From Sphingomonas sp. (GTDB lineage: Bacteria; Pseudomonadota; Alphaproteobacteria; Sphingomonadales; Sphingomonadaceae): DNA of 64,000 nt. Below are positions 38,259-47,093 of this stretch, one piece after another. The notes beneath the pieces were generated by a model that worked only from the letters and a program-made list of their open reading frames with translations, was not told the origin of the DNA and searched no databases. The first letter of the stretch is position 1; every line of letters begins with the position of its first letter. Where the stretch lies: assembly GCF_013812825.1 (NCBI RefSeq), contig NZ_JACCSU010000068.1:1-64000 (forward strand). The letters are read 5' to 3'. Made by a program: the position numbers and the translations under genes.

Positions 38259-39142
38259 CATTGGGCGGGCGGCGCGCGCAGCTCGAAGGGTTCGCCTTCG
38301 TCGCTCCGTTCCTGATCCTCTATGTATTCCTGCTGATCTATCCGCTGCTGCGCGGCATATTGCTGAGCTTGCATCTCGCCGACCCGTTCGACGACGGCCG
38401 CTTTGTCGGACTTGGCAACTACGCGCAGCTCGCCGCCGACCCGGTGTTCCTCCAGTCGATGTGGAACACGTTCAAGGTCACTTTGATGATCGTGCCCGTG
38501 CTGACGGTGATCGCGCTGGCGCTGGCGCTCGCGCTCAATCGCGCAACTCGCGGCGCGGCGATCTTCCGCGGCATTTTCTTTGCATCGTCGGTGTTGTCGG
38601 TCACCATCGTCACGCTGATCTGGCGGTTCGTGCTGGCGCCCGACGCCGGCCTGCTGGGCGAGCTGTGGACGGCGCTCGGCTGGGAACCGCTGCCGTTCCT
38701 CAGCCACCCGGACCTGGCTCTCCCGGCGCTTGCGATCACGACCATCTGGTGGTCGCTGGGCTTGCCGATGATGCTGTTCCTTGCCGGCCTCCAGCAGATC
38801 CCGGAGGACATTTACGAGGCCGCGGCGCTCGACCGAGCGACCAAGTGGACGACCTTCTGGCGAGTCACGCTGCCGTCCCTGCGCCATACCCTGATCCTGG
38901 TCATCATGCTTCAGACCGCGGCCCAGCTCCAGCTATTCGGTCAAGCCCAGCTGCTGACCGCGGGCGGACCGAGCGGCGCGTCGCGAACCGCGGTTCTGTT
39001 CATCTTCGAAGTCGCGTTCGGTCGCTGGGAGATCGGCTATGCGACCGCGGCTGCCGAGGTCCTGTTCCTGCTGATCGTGGCGGTCACCTTCGCGCAATAT
39101 TGGTTGACGACCCGCAACCAGGAAAGCAGCCGTGGCCGCTAG
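38255..39142 (+). CDS. Sugar ABC importer permease, MalF/UgpA type
   Basis: A 295-residue inner-membrane permease with six predicted helices starting FVAPFLILYVFLLIYPLL. The EAA loop that contacts the ATPase is EAAALDRATKWTTFWRVTLP, around residues 189-208. It lacks the long extra periplasmic domain of true MalF. The start ATG at 38255 follows the ATPase gene by 24 bp and overlaps a five-codon leader frame. Its end overlaps the next permease by 11 bp. Confidence 0.93.
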   Translation: MTLGGRRAQLEGFAFVAPFLILYVFLLIYPLLRGILLSLHLADPFDDGRFVGLGNYAQLAADPVFLQSMWNTFKVTLMIVPVLTVIALALALALNRATRGAAIFRGIFFASSVLSVTIVTLIWRFVLAPDAGLLGELWTALGWEPLPFLSHPDLALPALAITTIWWSLGLPMMLFLAGLQQIPEDIYEAAALDRATKWTTFWRVTLPSLRHTLILVIMLQTAAQLQLFGQAQLLTAGGPSGASRTAVLFIFEVAFGRWEIGYATAAAEVLFLLIVAVTFAQYWLTTRNQESSRGR

Positions 39143-39968
39143 CCCGAGCCGCACCCGGCTTTCGCCACTCGCGTTTGCGGGCGTGCTGGTCGGCGCCGCG
39201 ATCATGGTCGCGCCGCTGGTCTGGACGCTCCTGCTTTCACTGAAAGCGAACAGCGCGCTGCTCGGCAACAGCGGCGCTGCACTGTCGCCGCCCTACACGA
39301 TGGAAAACTACCAGGCGATCGTCGGCAATTACCTGACCATGCGGTGGCTTGTGAACAGCCTCATCGTGTCGCTCGGAACGACGGCCGGAGTGCTGATCCT
39401 GAGCAGCCTCGCCGGCTATGGTTTCGCGCGCCTCCAGTTTCCGTTCCGCCGAAGCCTGTTCATCTTCGTGCTGCTCGGGCTGGCCATCCCGCAGCAGGCG
39501 GTGATCCTGCCGCAGCACCGGCTGTTTGCCGACCTTGGGCTGCACAACAGCTATCCGGGACTCATCCTTCCAGGACTGGTCGGCTCGTTCGGGGTGTTCT
39601 TCATGACGCAATATTTTCGCGCCATTCCGGTTGAGCTCGACGAAGCGGCGATGCTCGACGGAGCGTCGCGGATGCGGACGTTCTGGAAGGTGCTGCTGCC
39701 GCTGACTCTGCCGGCCCAGGCGACGCTCGGAGTGTTCACATTCCTGGGATCGTGGAACGACTATTGGTGGCCGCTGATTTCGGCGACCCGGAGCGACATG
39801 TACACGCTGACCGTCGGCCTCGCGTCGAGCCAGATGAACTACGCGCAAACCAGCGGGCTGGGATTCCTGATGGCGCAGGCGGTGTTCGCCTCGATCCCGA
39901 TCTTCATCGTCTACATCATCTTCCAGAAACAGATCATTCGAGCGATGGCCGGGACGGCGGTCCGGTGA
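39132..39968 (+). CDS. Sugar ABC importer permease, MalG/UgpE type
   Basis: A 278-residue partner permease with six helices and the EAA loop EAAMLDGASRMRTFWKVLLP. The GTG start at 39132 lies inside the end of the first permease gene and has AGGAAAG seven bases upstream. Its TGA overlaps the ATG of the binding-protein gene (TGATG), indicating coupled translation. C-terminal IIFQKQIIRAMAGTAVR is the usual MalG-like ending. Confidence 0.93.
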   Translation: MAASPSRTRLSPLAFAGVLVGAAIMVAPLVWTLLLSLKANSALLGNSGAALSPPYTMENYQAIVGNYLTMRWLVNSLIVSLGTTAGVLILSSLAGYGFARLQFPFRRSLFIFVLLGLAIPQQAVILPQHRLFADLGLHNSYPGLILPGLVGSFGVFFMTQYFRAIPVELDEAAMLDGASRMRTFWKVLLPLTLPAQATLGVFTFLGSWNDYWWPLISATRSDMYTLTVGLASSQMNYAQTSGLGFLMAQAVFASIPIFIVYIIFQKQIIRAMAGTAVR

Positions 39969-41269
39969 TGCGCGCGATTGTCGGACTGCTTGCGCTGGCG
40001 CTTGCCGGCTGCAGCCAAGCGCGGGATGGCGCGAGCATATATCTGCAACGCTTCTTTGGTGAATGCACCGCCGTCTACGGAACGACGACCGATCTTTCCA
40101 AGGTCGAAGGCGAGTGCGGGATCATCACGACGATGATCAACAAGTTCAACGCCGAGAACCCCGACGTCGAGGTCAGCCAGAACGTCGTCGCCTGGCCCGG
40201 CTACGCGCAGCTGACGGCGCAGGTCGCCGCCAGGGACCCGCCCGACATCGTCACGATGCACACCGGAGTGATGTCGGACTACGCAGCCAAGGGGCTGATC
40301 GAACCGATCGATGCCTACCTTCGCGACGCCGGAATCTCCCCCGCCAGTTTCACCGACGCGAGCCGCCGCGCGGTGACTCTGAACGGGCGCATCTATGGAC
40401 TTCCGTGGGACACCCACGGCGGCCTGTTCCACGTCAATCTGTCGCTGTTCAAGCAGGCCGGCCTGATGCGCGGCGGCAAGCCTGTGCTGCCGCAATCCGC
40501 CGAAGAGCTGTTGCAGCACGCGCGCCAGTTCAAGGCGCGCACCGGCAAGCCCTATCTGATCCAGAGCCTGGTCGGCGACCCGGCCTACCAGACCCGCAAC
40601 ATGTACACTTATTTGATGGCGCAGGACGCGGCCATCTTCCCGGACCCGAACCACATTCGACTGACGACACCGGAGGCGCGGCGCGTCGCCGCCTTCATTC
40701 GGCGCATCAGCGAGGAGCGGCTGACGACGCTCAACCAGGACACTCCGGCGGCGATCGCCAGCTTCATGAACGGCGAGGGCGGGATCTACCCGACCGGCAC
40801 CTGGATGATCGGCCAGTTCGAGGCCGAAGCAAACACGCCCGGGCGGCCGTTGCACAACAGCTATGGAGTCTATCCCTACCCTCGCCTGTGGGGGCGCCAG
40901 GCGTCGTTCGTCAGCGGCCACGCGTGGGTGGTGCCGAAGCGCGAGCGAAGCGCCGAGCAGCGCGCCGCGATGGCGCGCTTCTTCCGCTTCATGGCCCGGC
41001 ATAATTTCGACTGGGCGCGAACCGGACATTTGCCCGCCTTCCGGTCGGTCGTCGCGAGCCCGCAGTTCAAGGCGCTTCCGCACCGCGAGGACATCGCCCC
41101 GCTGGCGACCATCGGCCAGCCGCTGCCAGGCTATGTGCAGCGGCAGTCGGCGATCGAGGGATTGGTCGGCGAGGAAGTGGCCGCGGCGGTCAACGGCCAG
41201 AAACCGATCGATCGCGCGCTCGCCGACGCCGAGCGGCGGGTCAACAACCTGCTCGCGCAGGTCGACTGA
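39968..41269 (+). CDS. Sugar ABC importer solute-binding lipoprotein
   Basis: A 433-residue periplasmic binding protein of the family 1 extracellular type. The lipobox LAGC is at residues 12-15. The body shows MINKFNAENPDVEVSQNVV, DIVTMHTGVMSDYAAKGLIEPID and GIYPTGTWMIGQFE, all typical of sugar-binding lobes and hinge. It is last in the operon. The ligand is unknown; the neighbouring GH43 genes suggest arabinose- or xylose-containing oligosaccharides. It is followed by 148 bp before the TonB receptor gene. Confidence 0.9.
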   Translation: MRAIVGLLALALAGCSQARDGASIYLQRFFGECTAVYGTTTDLSKVEGECGIITTMINKFNAENPDVEVSQNVVAWPGYAQLTAQVAARDPPDIVTMHTGVMSDYAAKGLIEPIDAYLRDAGISPASFTDASRRAVTLNGRIYGLPWDTHGGLFHVNLSLFKQAGLMRGGKPVLPQSAEELLQHARQFKARTGKPYLIQSLVGDPAYQTRNMYTYLMAQDAAIFPDPNHIRLTTPEARRVAAFIRRISEERLTTLNQDTPAAIASFMNGEGGIYPTGTWMIGQFEAEANTPGRPLHNSYGVYPYPRLWGRQASFVSGHAWVVPKRERSAEQRAAMARFFRFMARHNFDWARTGHLPAFRSVVASPQFKALPHREDIAPLATIGQPLPGYVQRQSAIEGLVGEEVAAAVNGQKPIDRALADAERRVNNLLAQVD

Positions 41270-41385
41270 GCAAAAGTGCGCCTTTGCTGCCACAGCCCGC
41301 AGCGCTCGGAATTCATTGCGGAATAAGGGGCTTGTAAGGGCAACTGGCCAACGGCATAGCGACGACAGCTGTGTGACGCTGTGGG

Positions 41386-41401
41386 GGACTGGACACAGTC
41401 C
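41386..41401 (+). promoter_or_regulatory. GGACTG-GACA-CAGTCC stem-loop before the receptor gene
   Basis: A perfect 6-bp inverted repeat with a 4-base loop lies 16 bp before the receptor ATG and just upstream of its AAGGGGAGG ribosome-binding site. It could be an operator half-palindrome or a leader hairpin that modulates translation; which one cannot be told. Confidence 0.4.
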
Positions 41402-41417
41402 AAGGGGAGGCTGATCG

Positions 41418-44387
41418 ATGCGCCGTATTTCCACTAAACTCTGGTCGACGTCCGCAATGGCGGTCGCGCTGATCGCGGCCCCCGCCGCGGCGCAAGTGAC
41501 GGACCCGGCAACTCCGCCCGATCCGACGGTCGAAGCGCAGGAGCAGCCCGCCGATCCCGAGGCCGGCGTCGCGCAGACCGACGACGCGGTTCAGACCGCG
41601 GCCGGCGCCGACCAGGCAGAGGGTGCCGCCGACGACGACACGATCGTCGTCACCGGCCTTCGCCGAAGCTTGCGGTCGGCGCAGAACATCAAGCGCAACA
41701 GCGAGCAGATCGTCGATGCGATCGTGGCCGAGGACATCGGCAAGCTGCCCGACATCGCGGTATCCGACACGGCTGCGCGAATTCCCGGCTTCCAGGTCGA
41801 GCGCGAACGCGGCGAAGCTGGCAGAGTGCTGGTGCGCGGCCTGGACGAGTTTTTCTACACGACGACCTACAACGGCCGCGAGATCTTCACCGCGGAGAGG
41901 CGCTCGGTCGCACTGCAGGATTTCCCCGCCGGCGGGATCAGCGCGATCGAAGCGTTCAAGACCTCGACCGCCAACCTCGTCGAGCCGGGCCTTGCCGGCC
42001 TCGTCAACGTGCGTTCGCGCCGCCCGTTCGATTTCAACGGTTTCGAGCTCGCCGGATCGGTGTGGAGCGGATACCCGAACCAGTCGCGTGATCCGAAGGT
42101 CAACGCGCAGCTGCTAATCTCCGACCGGTGGGACGCGGGCGGAGGCGAGCTCGGGGCACTGATCAACTTCTCCTACACTCGGCTTCACTACCAGGATTCG
42201 ATTCGCCGCCATGGCTTCTTCATTGCTGACCTCGCCGGCGGCCGCTCGCCGGACTGGCCGGAGATTCGCTACAATGAGGGTGATCGCTGGCGGCCGTCGA
42301 TCAACAGTGCGCTGCAATGGCGGCCCTCGGAGGACACGGAAATTTACCTCGAAGGCCTCTGGCAGGGCTACCGCGAGGAGGTCACCGACCGGATGTGGTC
42401 GCAGCCCTTGTGGGGTGGTGCGAGCTACTCGAACATCGTGTTCGACGAGGGCACCAACCGGATCATCAGCGGCACCGTCAATACGCCGACCGCATGCTGC
42501 GGCGGCAATCATGCGTGGGGCTTCCAGGGCGCGACCAAGCGCAAGACCGACACCTTCCAGTTCGCGCTCGGCGGGCGACAGGATTTGGGGCCGCTGGTCA
42601 TCACCGGCGACATCGCGCGGACCAGCAGCCGCTTCGATCTTGAAACCGAAAGCGTCGACTTCGAAATCAACCGGAAGGACTATTCGGTCAACTGGTTCAC
42701 CGGCCGGCCGGGTGGCTCCGGGCCCACCTTCGAAGTTGTCGGAATCGATCCCGAGGACCCAGCCAATTACAACTACCGCGGCTTCTTCGAGGATTATCTC
42801 ACCGCCAAGGGTGACGACTGGCAGTTCCGCCTCGACGGTGAATATGAGCTCTCCGGAATATCTTTCCTGCCGAAGATCCAGGCGGGAGTTCGGTTCGTCA
42901 ACCGCGACGCATCGGCCCGCGGCGGTGCCCGGTACTGGAACTTCGCTCAACGCGGCATCCCAATCTCCGCTGTGCCGCTCGACTATTCGTTGTTCCGGCC
43001 GGCGTTCCGCGGCGACGACGACAAACCCTTCCCGACAACGTGGCCGGCGCCGACGTTCAGAAGCGTCCACGACAATCTGACCGAGCTGCGGCAGTTCAAC
43101 ATCAACTTGGGCGGAACTGCATTCGGGTCGAACACCGTCGACGACCCGGCGATCGACCCCGGTCGGACTTTCAAGATCGATGAGGAATCGCTCGCCGGCT
43201 ACGGGCAGCTGAATTATGACTTCACAGCGGGGGCTGAAACAGCGATCAGCGGCGTCGTCGGCCTACGAGCGGTCAACACCCGGACGAACACTAAAGGCAC
43301 GCTGTTCACCCCGACCGGGACCGAAGATATCGACTTCCAGAACGAGTACACGGACTGGCTGCCGAATGCGAACATGAATGTCCGCTTCAGCCCCGAATGG
43401 CAATTGCGGCTGGCGGCGACGCAAACCCGGACGCGACCCAGGTTCGACCAGCTCAATCCCGCCCTGAGGTTGGAGCCGCCCCCGGGTTGCACTCCCGGGG
43501 GAACGACGGACTGCGTTCGAATTGGCCGTGGCGGAAACCCGTTCCTGAAGCCGCTCGATTCCAACAATTATGACGCGAGCCTCGAATATTATTTCTCGCG
43601 CAACGGCTTTGCCTCGGTCGCGCTGTTCCACCGCGATATGAGAGGGTTCGTCGCGACCAGCGCGATTGAATTTCCGGATCCGGATCCTCTGACTGGCCTC
43701 CCGCTGGTGATCACCGGTCCAGTTAATACAGGCAAGGGCAAGATCAGAGGGGCCGAAGCGCAGGTCAGCACTTTCTTCGACTGGGAGTTCATGCCGACCT
43801 GGGCGCGTGCTTTCGGGGCCCAGGCGAACGTCACCTACATCGACGCGAAAGCCGATTTCCCCGTGTTTGGCGAAGAGCGTCGCTTGCGCATTCCCGACGT
43901 TTCGAAGTGGACCACGAACCTCGTCGGAATGTACGAAGCAGGCGGGCTGACGCTCCGGCTCGCTTACAACCGGCGCAGCCAGTTCCCCGAGGGCGGCCTT
44001 TCGCTGCGGAATGGCTTTACGCTCCAGGGGCGCGGCAATCCGATATCAAGGCTCGATTGGTCGAGCAGCTACACGGTGACCGACAATTTCACCCTGTTCT
44101 TCGACTGGACCAACATCCTCAAGAAGCCGTTCAAGTCGGACATCGTGCGGGTCAATTATGCGGCCGGCGAACCGGTGGGCGAGTCGGAAATCTTCCCGAT
44201 GGTAACCCGCTTCGAAGAGTCGATCATGACCGGCGGCGTCCGCTTCCGCTTCGGCGGCGGCGGGCCACGGATTGCGGCAGCGCCTGCGCCGGTCCTTCCG
44301 CCACCTCCGCCGCCGGCAGCAGCGCCGCCGCCGGTGTTCGAGCCGGCTCCACCGCCACCGCCGCCGCCGAGCGGCCAACGCGGCTAA
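41418..44387 (+). CDS. TonB-dependent receptor with proline-rich C-terminal tail
   Basis: A 989-residue outer-membrane receptor. Signal peptide ends at PAAAQV (about residue 26); an acidic linker and TonB-box-like IVVTGLRRSL follow; the plug carries IVAEDIGKLPDIAVSDTAARIPG (split motif) and a Caulobacter-type receptor pattern. The last barrel strand appears to be VRFRF at 941-945, after which 44 residues of Pro, Ala and Gly (PPPPPP, PPPPPPP runs) close the protein. Outer-membrane barrels normally end at the last strand, so the tail is unusual. AAGGGGAGG supports the ATG. It lies between the ABC importer and GH43 genes, so carbohydrate import is likely. Confidence 0.93.
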   Translation: MRRISTKLWSTSAMAVALIAAPAAAQVTDPATPPDPTVEAQEQPADPEAGVAQTDDAVQTAAGADQAEGAADDDTIVVTGLRRSLRSAQNIKRNSEQIVDAIVAEDIGKLPDIAVSDTAARIPGFQVERERGEAGRVLVRGLDEFFYTTTYNGREIFTAERRSVALQDFPAGGISAIEAFKTSTANLVEPGLAGLVNVRSRRPFDFNGFELAGSVWSGYPNQSRDPKVNAQLLISDRWDAGGGELGALINFSYTRLHYQDSIRRHGFFIADLAGGRSPDWPEIRYNEGDRWRPSINSALQWRPSEDTEIYLEGLWQGYREEVTDRMWSQPLWGGASYSNIVFDEGTNRIISGTVNTPTACCGGNHAWGFQGATKRKTDTFQFALGGRQDLGPLVITGDIARTSSRFDLETESVDFEINRKDYSVNWFTGRPGGSGPTFEVVGIDPEDPANYNYRGFFEDYLTAKGDDWQFRLDGEYELSGISFLPKIQAGVRFVNRDASARGGARYWNFAQRGIPISAVPLDYSLFRPAFRGDDDKPFPTTWPAPTFRSVHDNLTELRQFNINLGGTAFGSNTVDDPAIDPGRTFKIDEESLAGYGQLNYDFTAGAETAISGVVGLRAVNTRTNTKGTLFTPTGTEDIDFQNEYTDWLPNANMNVRFSPEWQLRLAATQTRTRPRFDQLNPALRLEPPPGCTPGGTTDCVRIGRGGNPFLKPLDSNNYDASLEYYFSRNGFASVALFHRDMRGFVATSAIEFPDPDPLTGLPLVITGPVNTGKGKIRGAEAQVSTFFDWEFMPTWARAFGAQANVTYIDAKADFPVFGEERRLRIPDVSKWTTNLVGMYEAGGLTLRLAYNRRSQFPEGGLSLRNGFTLQGRGNPISRLDWSSSYTVTDNFTLFFDWTNILKKPFKSDIVRVNYAAGEPVGESEIFPMVTRFEESIMTGGVRFRFGGGGPRIAAAPAPVLPPPPPPAAAPPPVFEPAPPPPPPPSGQRG

Positions 44388-44411
44388 GCGGCCAAAAACT
44401 TCTATCTGCGA

Positions 44412-44442
44412 GGGCGGCCTGAAACGGCCGCCCTTATTTTTT
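44412..44442 (+). terminator. Intrinsic terminator of the receptor gene
   Basis: GGGCGGCC-TGAAAC-GGCCGCCC forms an 8-bp GC stem (44412-44433) followed by TTATTTTTT. It lies 25 bases after the receptor stop codon. Confidence 0.9.
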
Positions 44443-44538
44443 GCGTGACTTCACTTCTTTTCCGGCGGGTGGCGGATGGCGGTCAGCGCTAGGCTGGCGG
44501 GGCGATCGGCGGCAGCACTGCGGCGGGCCGGTCGACTC

Positions 44539-45567
44539 TCACCGCGCTCTGGCGCGTTGCCGCAGGCTCGGCGCCAGCAGCGGCTTGCCATCCTTCCAGA
44601 ACAGCGGGGCGATGTAGAGGTAACGCTTGTCATCGGCCTTGCGGCAGCCGCTGGTCGCCGCCCACGCGTGGAACGCCATGAAGGTCCGCGCTCCGACCTG
44701 GAATATGCCCGGATGGCCGGGGCCGCTGAGACAGCCGGCTTGACGCTCGTTGAAGCTGTTCAGGATCGGGTTCTCGGGCGCGTCCTGGCACGGGCCGAGC
44801 GGCCCGGCGCAAGTCGCGTAGCCGGTCGCATAGCGCGACAATCGCTCCTTGGGGTCCCAGCCGTAAAACGCCGCCGAGTAGAACAGCTGGTGGCCGGCCG
44901 GCGAACGGACCATCGACGGCGCCTCGACCAGCCGCCATTCCCATTTGGCGTCGTCCTTGATCAGCGGCACGGCCGCGCCAACGACTTTGAGGCCGTCGTC
45001 GCTGAGCCGCTGTCCCCAGATGTAGGTGGTCTTGCCGACCGCGTTCCCGTCGCTCTTGTAATAGACGTAGAGCTTGCCGTCGGAATCGCGGAACGGGTTG
45101 GCGTCGATCGTGCCGCCCTGGTCATACTGGCAGACCAGCGGCTCGGTCGATTGATCCCGGAACGGGCCTTTGGGATGGTCGGCCGAAGCGACTCCGAGGC
45201 ACTGCATTTTCCGCCGGCGGGAATGGGCGGTGTAATAGAGCAGCCACTTGGCCCCGACCTTCATGACTTCCGGCGCCCAGGTGCGGCCTTCCTGCACCCA
45301 GGGCGCGAGCGCCGGCATCCCGTCGATGCGCCTGCCGGCCTGGTCGGCGACCGGCGACCAATTGACCAGGTCACGCGACACCAGCATCGGCAGGTTGATC
45401 CCGTCGTTGGTCGCATAGGCGACAAACTCGCCGCCATGCAGAACCACGTGCGGGTCGGGGAAATTGTTGCGGTAGACGGGAACGAACGACGGCTCGGCGA
45501 ACGCGGCAGCCGACAAGCCGGCGAGCAGCAATGCGGCCAAGCGGCGGGCCTTAAGCGATACTGGCAT
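44539..45567 (-). CDS. Exported GH43-family glycosidase
   Basis: A 342-residue five-bladed propeller glycosidase with signal peptide (ALLLAGLSAAAFA). Probable catalytic base Asp in NNFPDPHVVLHGG, the pKa-tuning Asp in GGTIDANPF, and proton-donor Glu in LVEAPSMV. GH43 enzymes are mainly arabinofuranosidases and xylosidases; the precise bond is not readable. GAGGGAG precedes the ATG at 45565-45567. It follows the second GH43 gene by 64 bp on the same strand and ends convergent with the TonB receptor. Confidence 0.85.
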   Translation of the reverse strand: MPVSLKARRLAALLLAGLSAAAFAEPSFVPVYRNNFPDPHVVLHGGEFVAYATNDGINLPMLVSRDLVNWSPVADQAGRRIDGMPALAPWVQEGRTWAPEVMKVGAKWLLYYTAHSRRRKMQCLGVASADHPKGPFRDQSTEPLVCQYDQGGTIDANPFRDSDGKLYVYYKSDGNAVGKTTYIWGQRLSDDGLKVVGAAVPLIKDDAKWEWRLVEAPSMVRSPAGHQLFYSAAFYGWDPKERLSRYATGYATCAGPLGPCQDAPENPILNSFNERQAGCLSGPGHPGIFQVGARTFMAFHAWAATSGCRKADDKRYLYIAPLFWKDGKPLLAPSLRQRARAR

Positions 45568-45631
45568 CGGACTCCCTCTCGATGCGGGGGCGAAGGCGCT
45601 ATCCTAGCACAGCGGCCCCGCTCGCCAAGCG

Positions 45632-47017
45632 TCAGCCGATGGTGACCTTCGTTTGGGTAAACCGAAGCGGCACCGTCATCAGCGCCCGGAACGCATTGTA
45701 GCCGCCGGTGCCGGGGTGGAACGCGTGGAAGAACAGTTGCGGATCGCCGTCGAGTCCCGGAGCCACCGAGGCGTGGCCCGGCGCGATCCATTCGCGAGTT
45801 GATTTGAGCAATGGCTCGGCCTGTTTTTCGTAGGGTCCGAGCGGGTGGTCGGCGACCGCGACCCCGATGCCGTACGCGGGTGTCGAAAAGTCGTTGCCCG
45901 CGTAGAACATCCAATAGCGGCCCTGCTGCCGGGTGACGAACGGCCCCTCGATCAGATGGCCCTCCCAATCGAGGTCGTTGCACAGCACCTGTACCGGCTC
46001 GCCGATCAGCGACTCGCCGTCGTCGGCCAGGCGCTGGCCGTGGACCGGAGTGGTCATCGCCTCGAGGATTGCCGGGGCGAGGCCACAGTCGATCAGCGCC
46101 CGCTTCACCCGGTCCCACGCGTTGAGCGCCGCCTCGATCAGCGGCTGCATCAAATAAAACCGCTCCATCGGCCGGCGGGTGTTCGCCCACCCGACGATCG
46201 CTGCCGCGAAGGCCGCGGTGCGCCGGTCCGAATCGGACTCGAACAGGCGCTCGATGAGCTCGGGATGGTCGCGCAGGAGGCCGGCGAGCGGGCGCGGCCA
46301 GATGCCGTTCGCATCGTCCTTCCAGAACAGATAGCAGTCGCCGTTCGCGTCGATGAAGATGTGCGAGTCGATGACCCCGCCGCTCATCATCCCGCCCGGC
46401 ACGCCCGTGGTGTTGACCGCCTTTCCAGTCAGCAGCGGCCGGCCGAGATCCCGGAACGGGCCCGTCGGGCTCGGGGCTTTGGCAAGCCCGATGGCGAGCG
46501 CGTTGGATTTCTGCCGGGCGGTGAAAGCGACCCAATATTCATCGCCGACCCGGGCCATCTCAGGCGCCCAGAAGTCGGCGACCCGAGTGCCGGTCGCGGT
46601 CCATCCAGGCTCTTGCCCGCGGGGAAAGACGAACGACTTGTGCTGCCACTCGATAAGGTCGCCTGAATGCAGGATCGGGAATGCATCGGGCGCGTCGTTG
46701 GATGTCGCGACGAGATAATAATCGTCGCCGGCCTTCAGCACCGCCGGGTCGCCGTAACCGCACAGGATCTGCGGCGAAATGTTCTCGGTCAGAAGCGGCT
46801 GCCACGAAATTTCACTCGCCGGGTGCTCGGCCGGCTCGGCCAGCATGTGCGGCATGCGAGTGCCGAAATCGCGCGACAGCTCGGCGTAGAACTGCGCGTA
46901 GAGCGGCTGCTCGCTGGCCGCGACGAAATAGCGTTTGGCGGCGCCGTCGGACGCGCGCACGTCGAAGCGCACCCCCTCGCCTTCCTCGGCAGCATCGACC
47001 TGGAAAGATATCGGCAT
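45632..47017 (-). CDS. GH43-family glycosidase without signal peptide
   Basis: A 461-residue protein. Residues 1-80 are a non-catalytic N-terminal part with no secretion signal; the propeller begins [20 protein letters not shown] with the likely base Asp, continues with [11 protein letters not shown] and the likely donor Glu in HLIEGPFV. An insert of about 80 residues (around [18 protein letters not shown] to AILEAMTTP) interrupts the fold and is not seen in the two sibling enzymes. Cytoplasmic location fits a role in finishing imported oligosaccharides. Ribosome-binding site before 47017 is weak, so the start is uncertain. Confidence 0.8.
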   Translation of the reverse strand: MPISFQVDAAEEGEGVRFDVRASDGAAKRYFVAASEQPLYAQFYAELSRDFGTRMPHMLAEPAEHPASEISWQPLLTENISPQILCGYGDPAVLKAGDDYYLVATSNDAPDAFPILHSGDLIEWQHKSFVFPRGQEPGWTATGTRVADFWAPEMARVGDEYWVAFTARQKSNALAIGLAKAPSPTGPFRDLGRPLLTGKAVNTTGVPGGMMSGGVIDSHIFIDANGDCYLFWKDDANGIWPRPLAGLLRDHPELIERLFESDSDRRTAAFAAAIVGWANTRRPMERFYLMQPLIEAALNAWDRVKRALIDCGLAPAILEAMTTPVHGQRLADDGESLIGEPVQVLCNDLDWEGHLIEGPFVTRQQGRYWMFYAGNDFSTPAYGIGVAVADHPLGPYEKQAEPLLKSTREWIAPGHASVAPGLDGDPQLFFHAFHPGTGGYNAFRALMTVPLRFTQTKVTIG

Positions 47018-47093
47018 CGGCGGGCGCGATAAATGCGCGGGCGGGCGATGAGAAGCCCTTCCGGGTTGGGACGCCCCAGCCTATGGTGACCCC

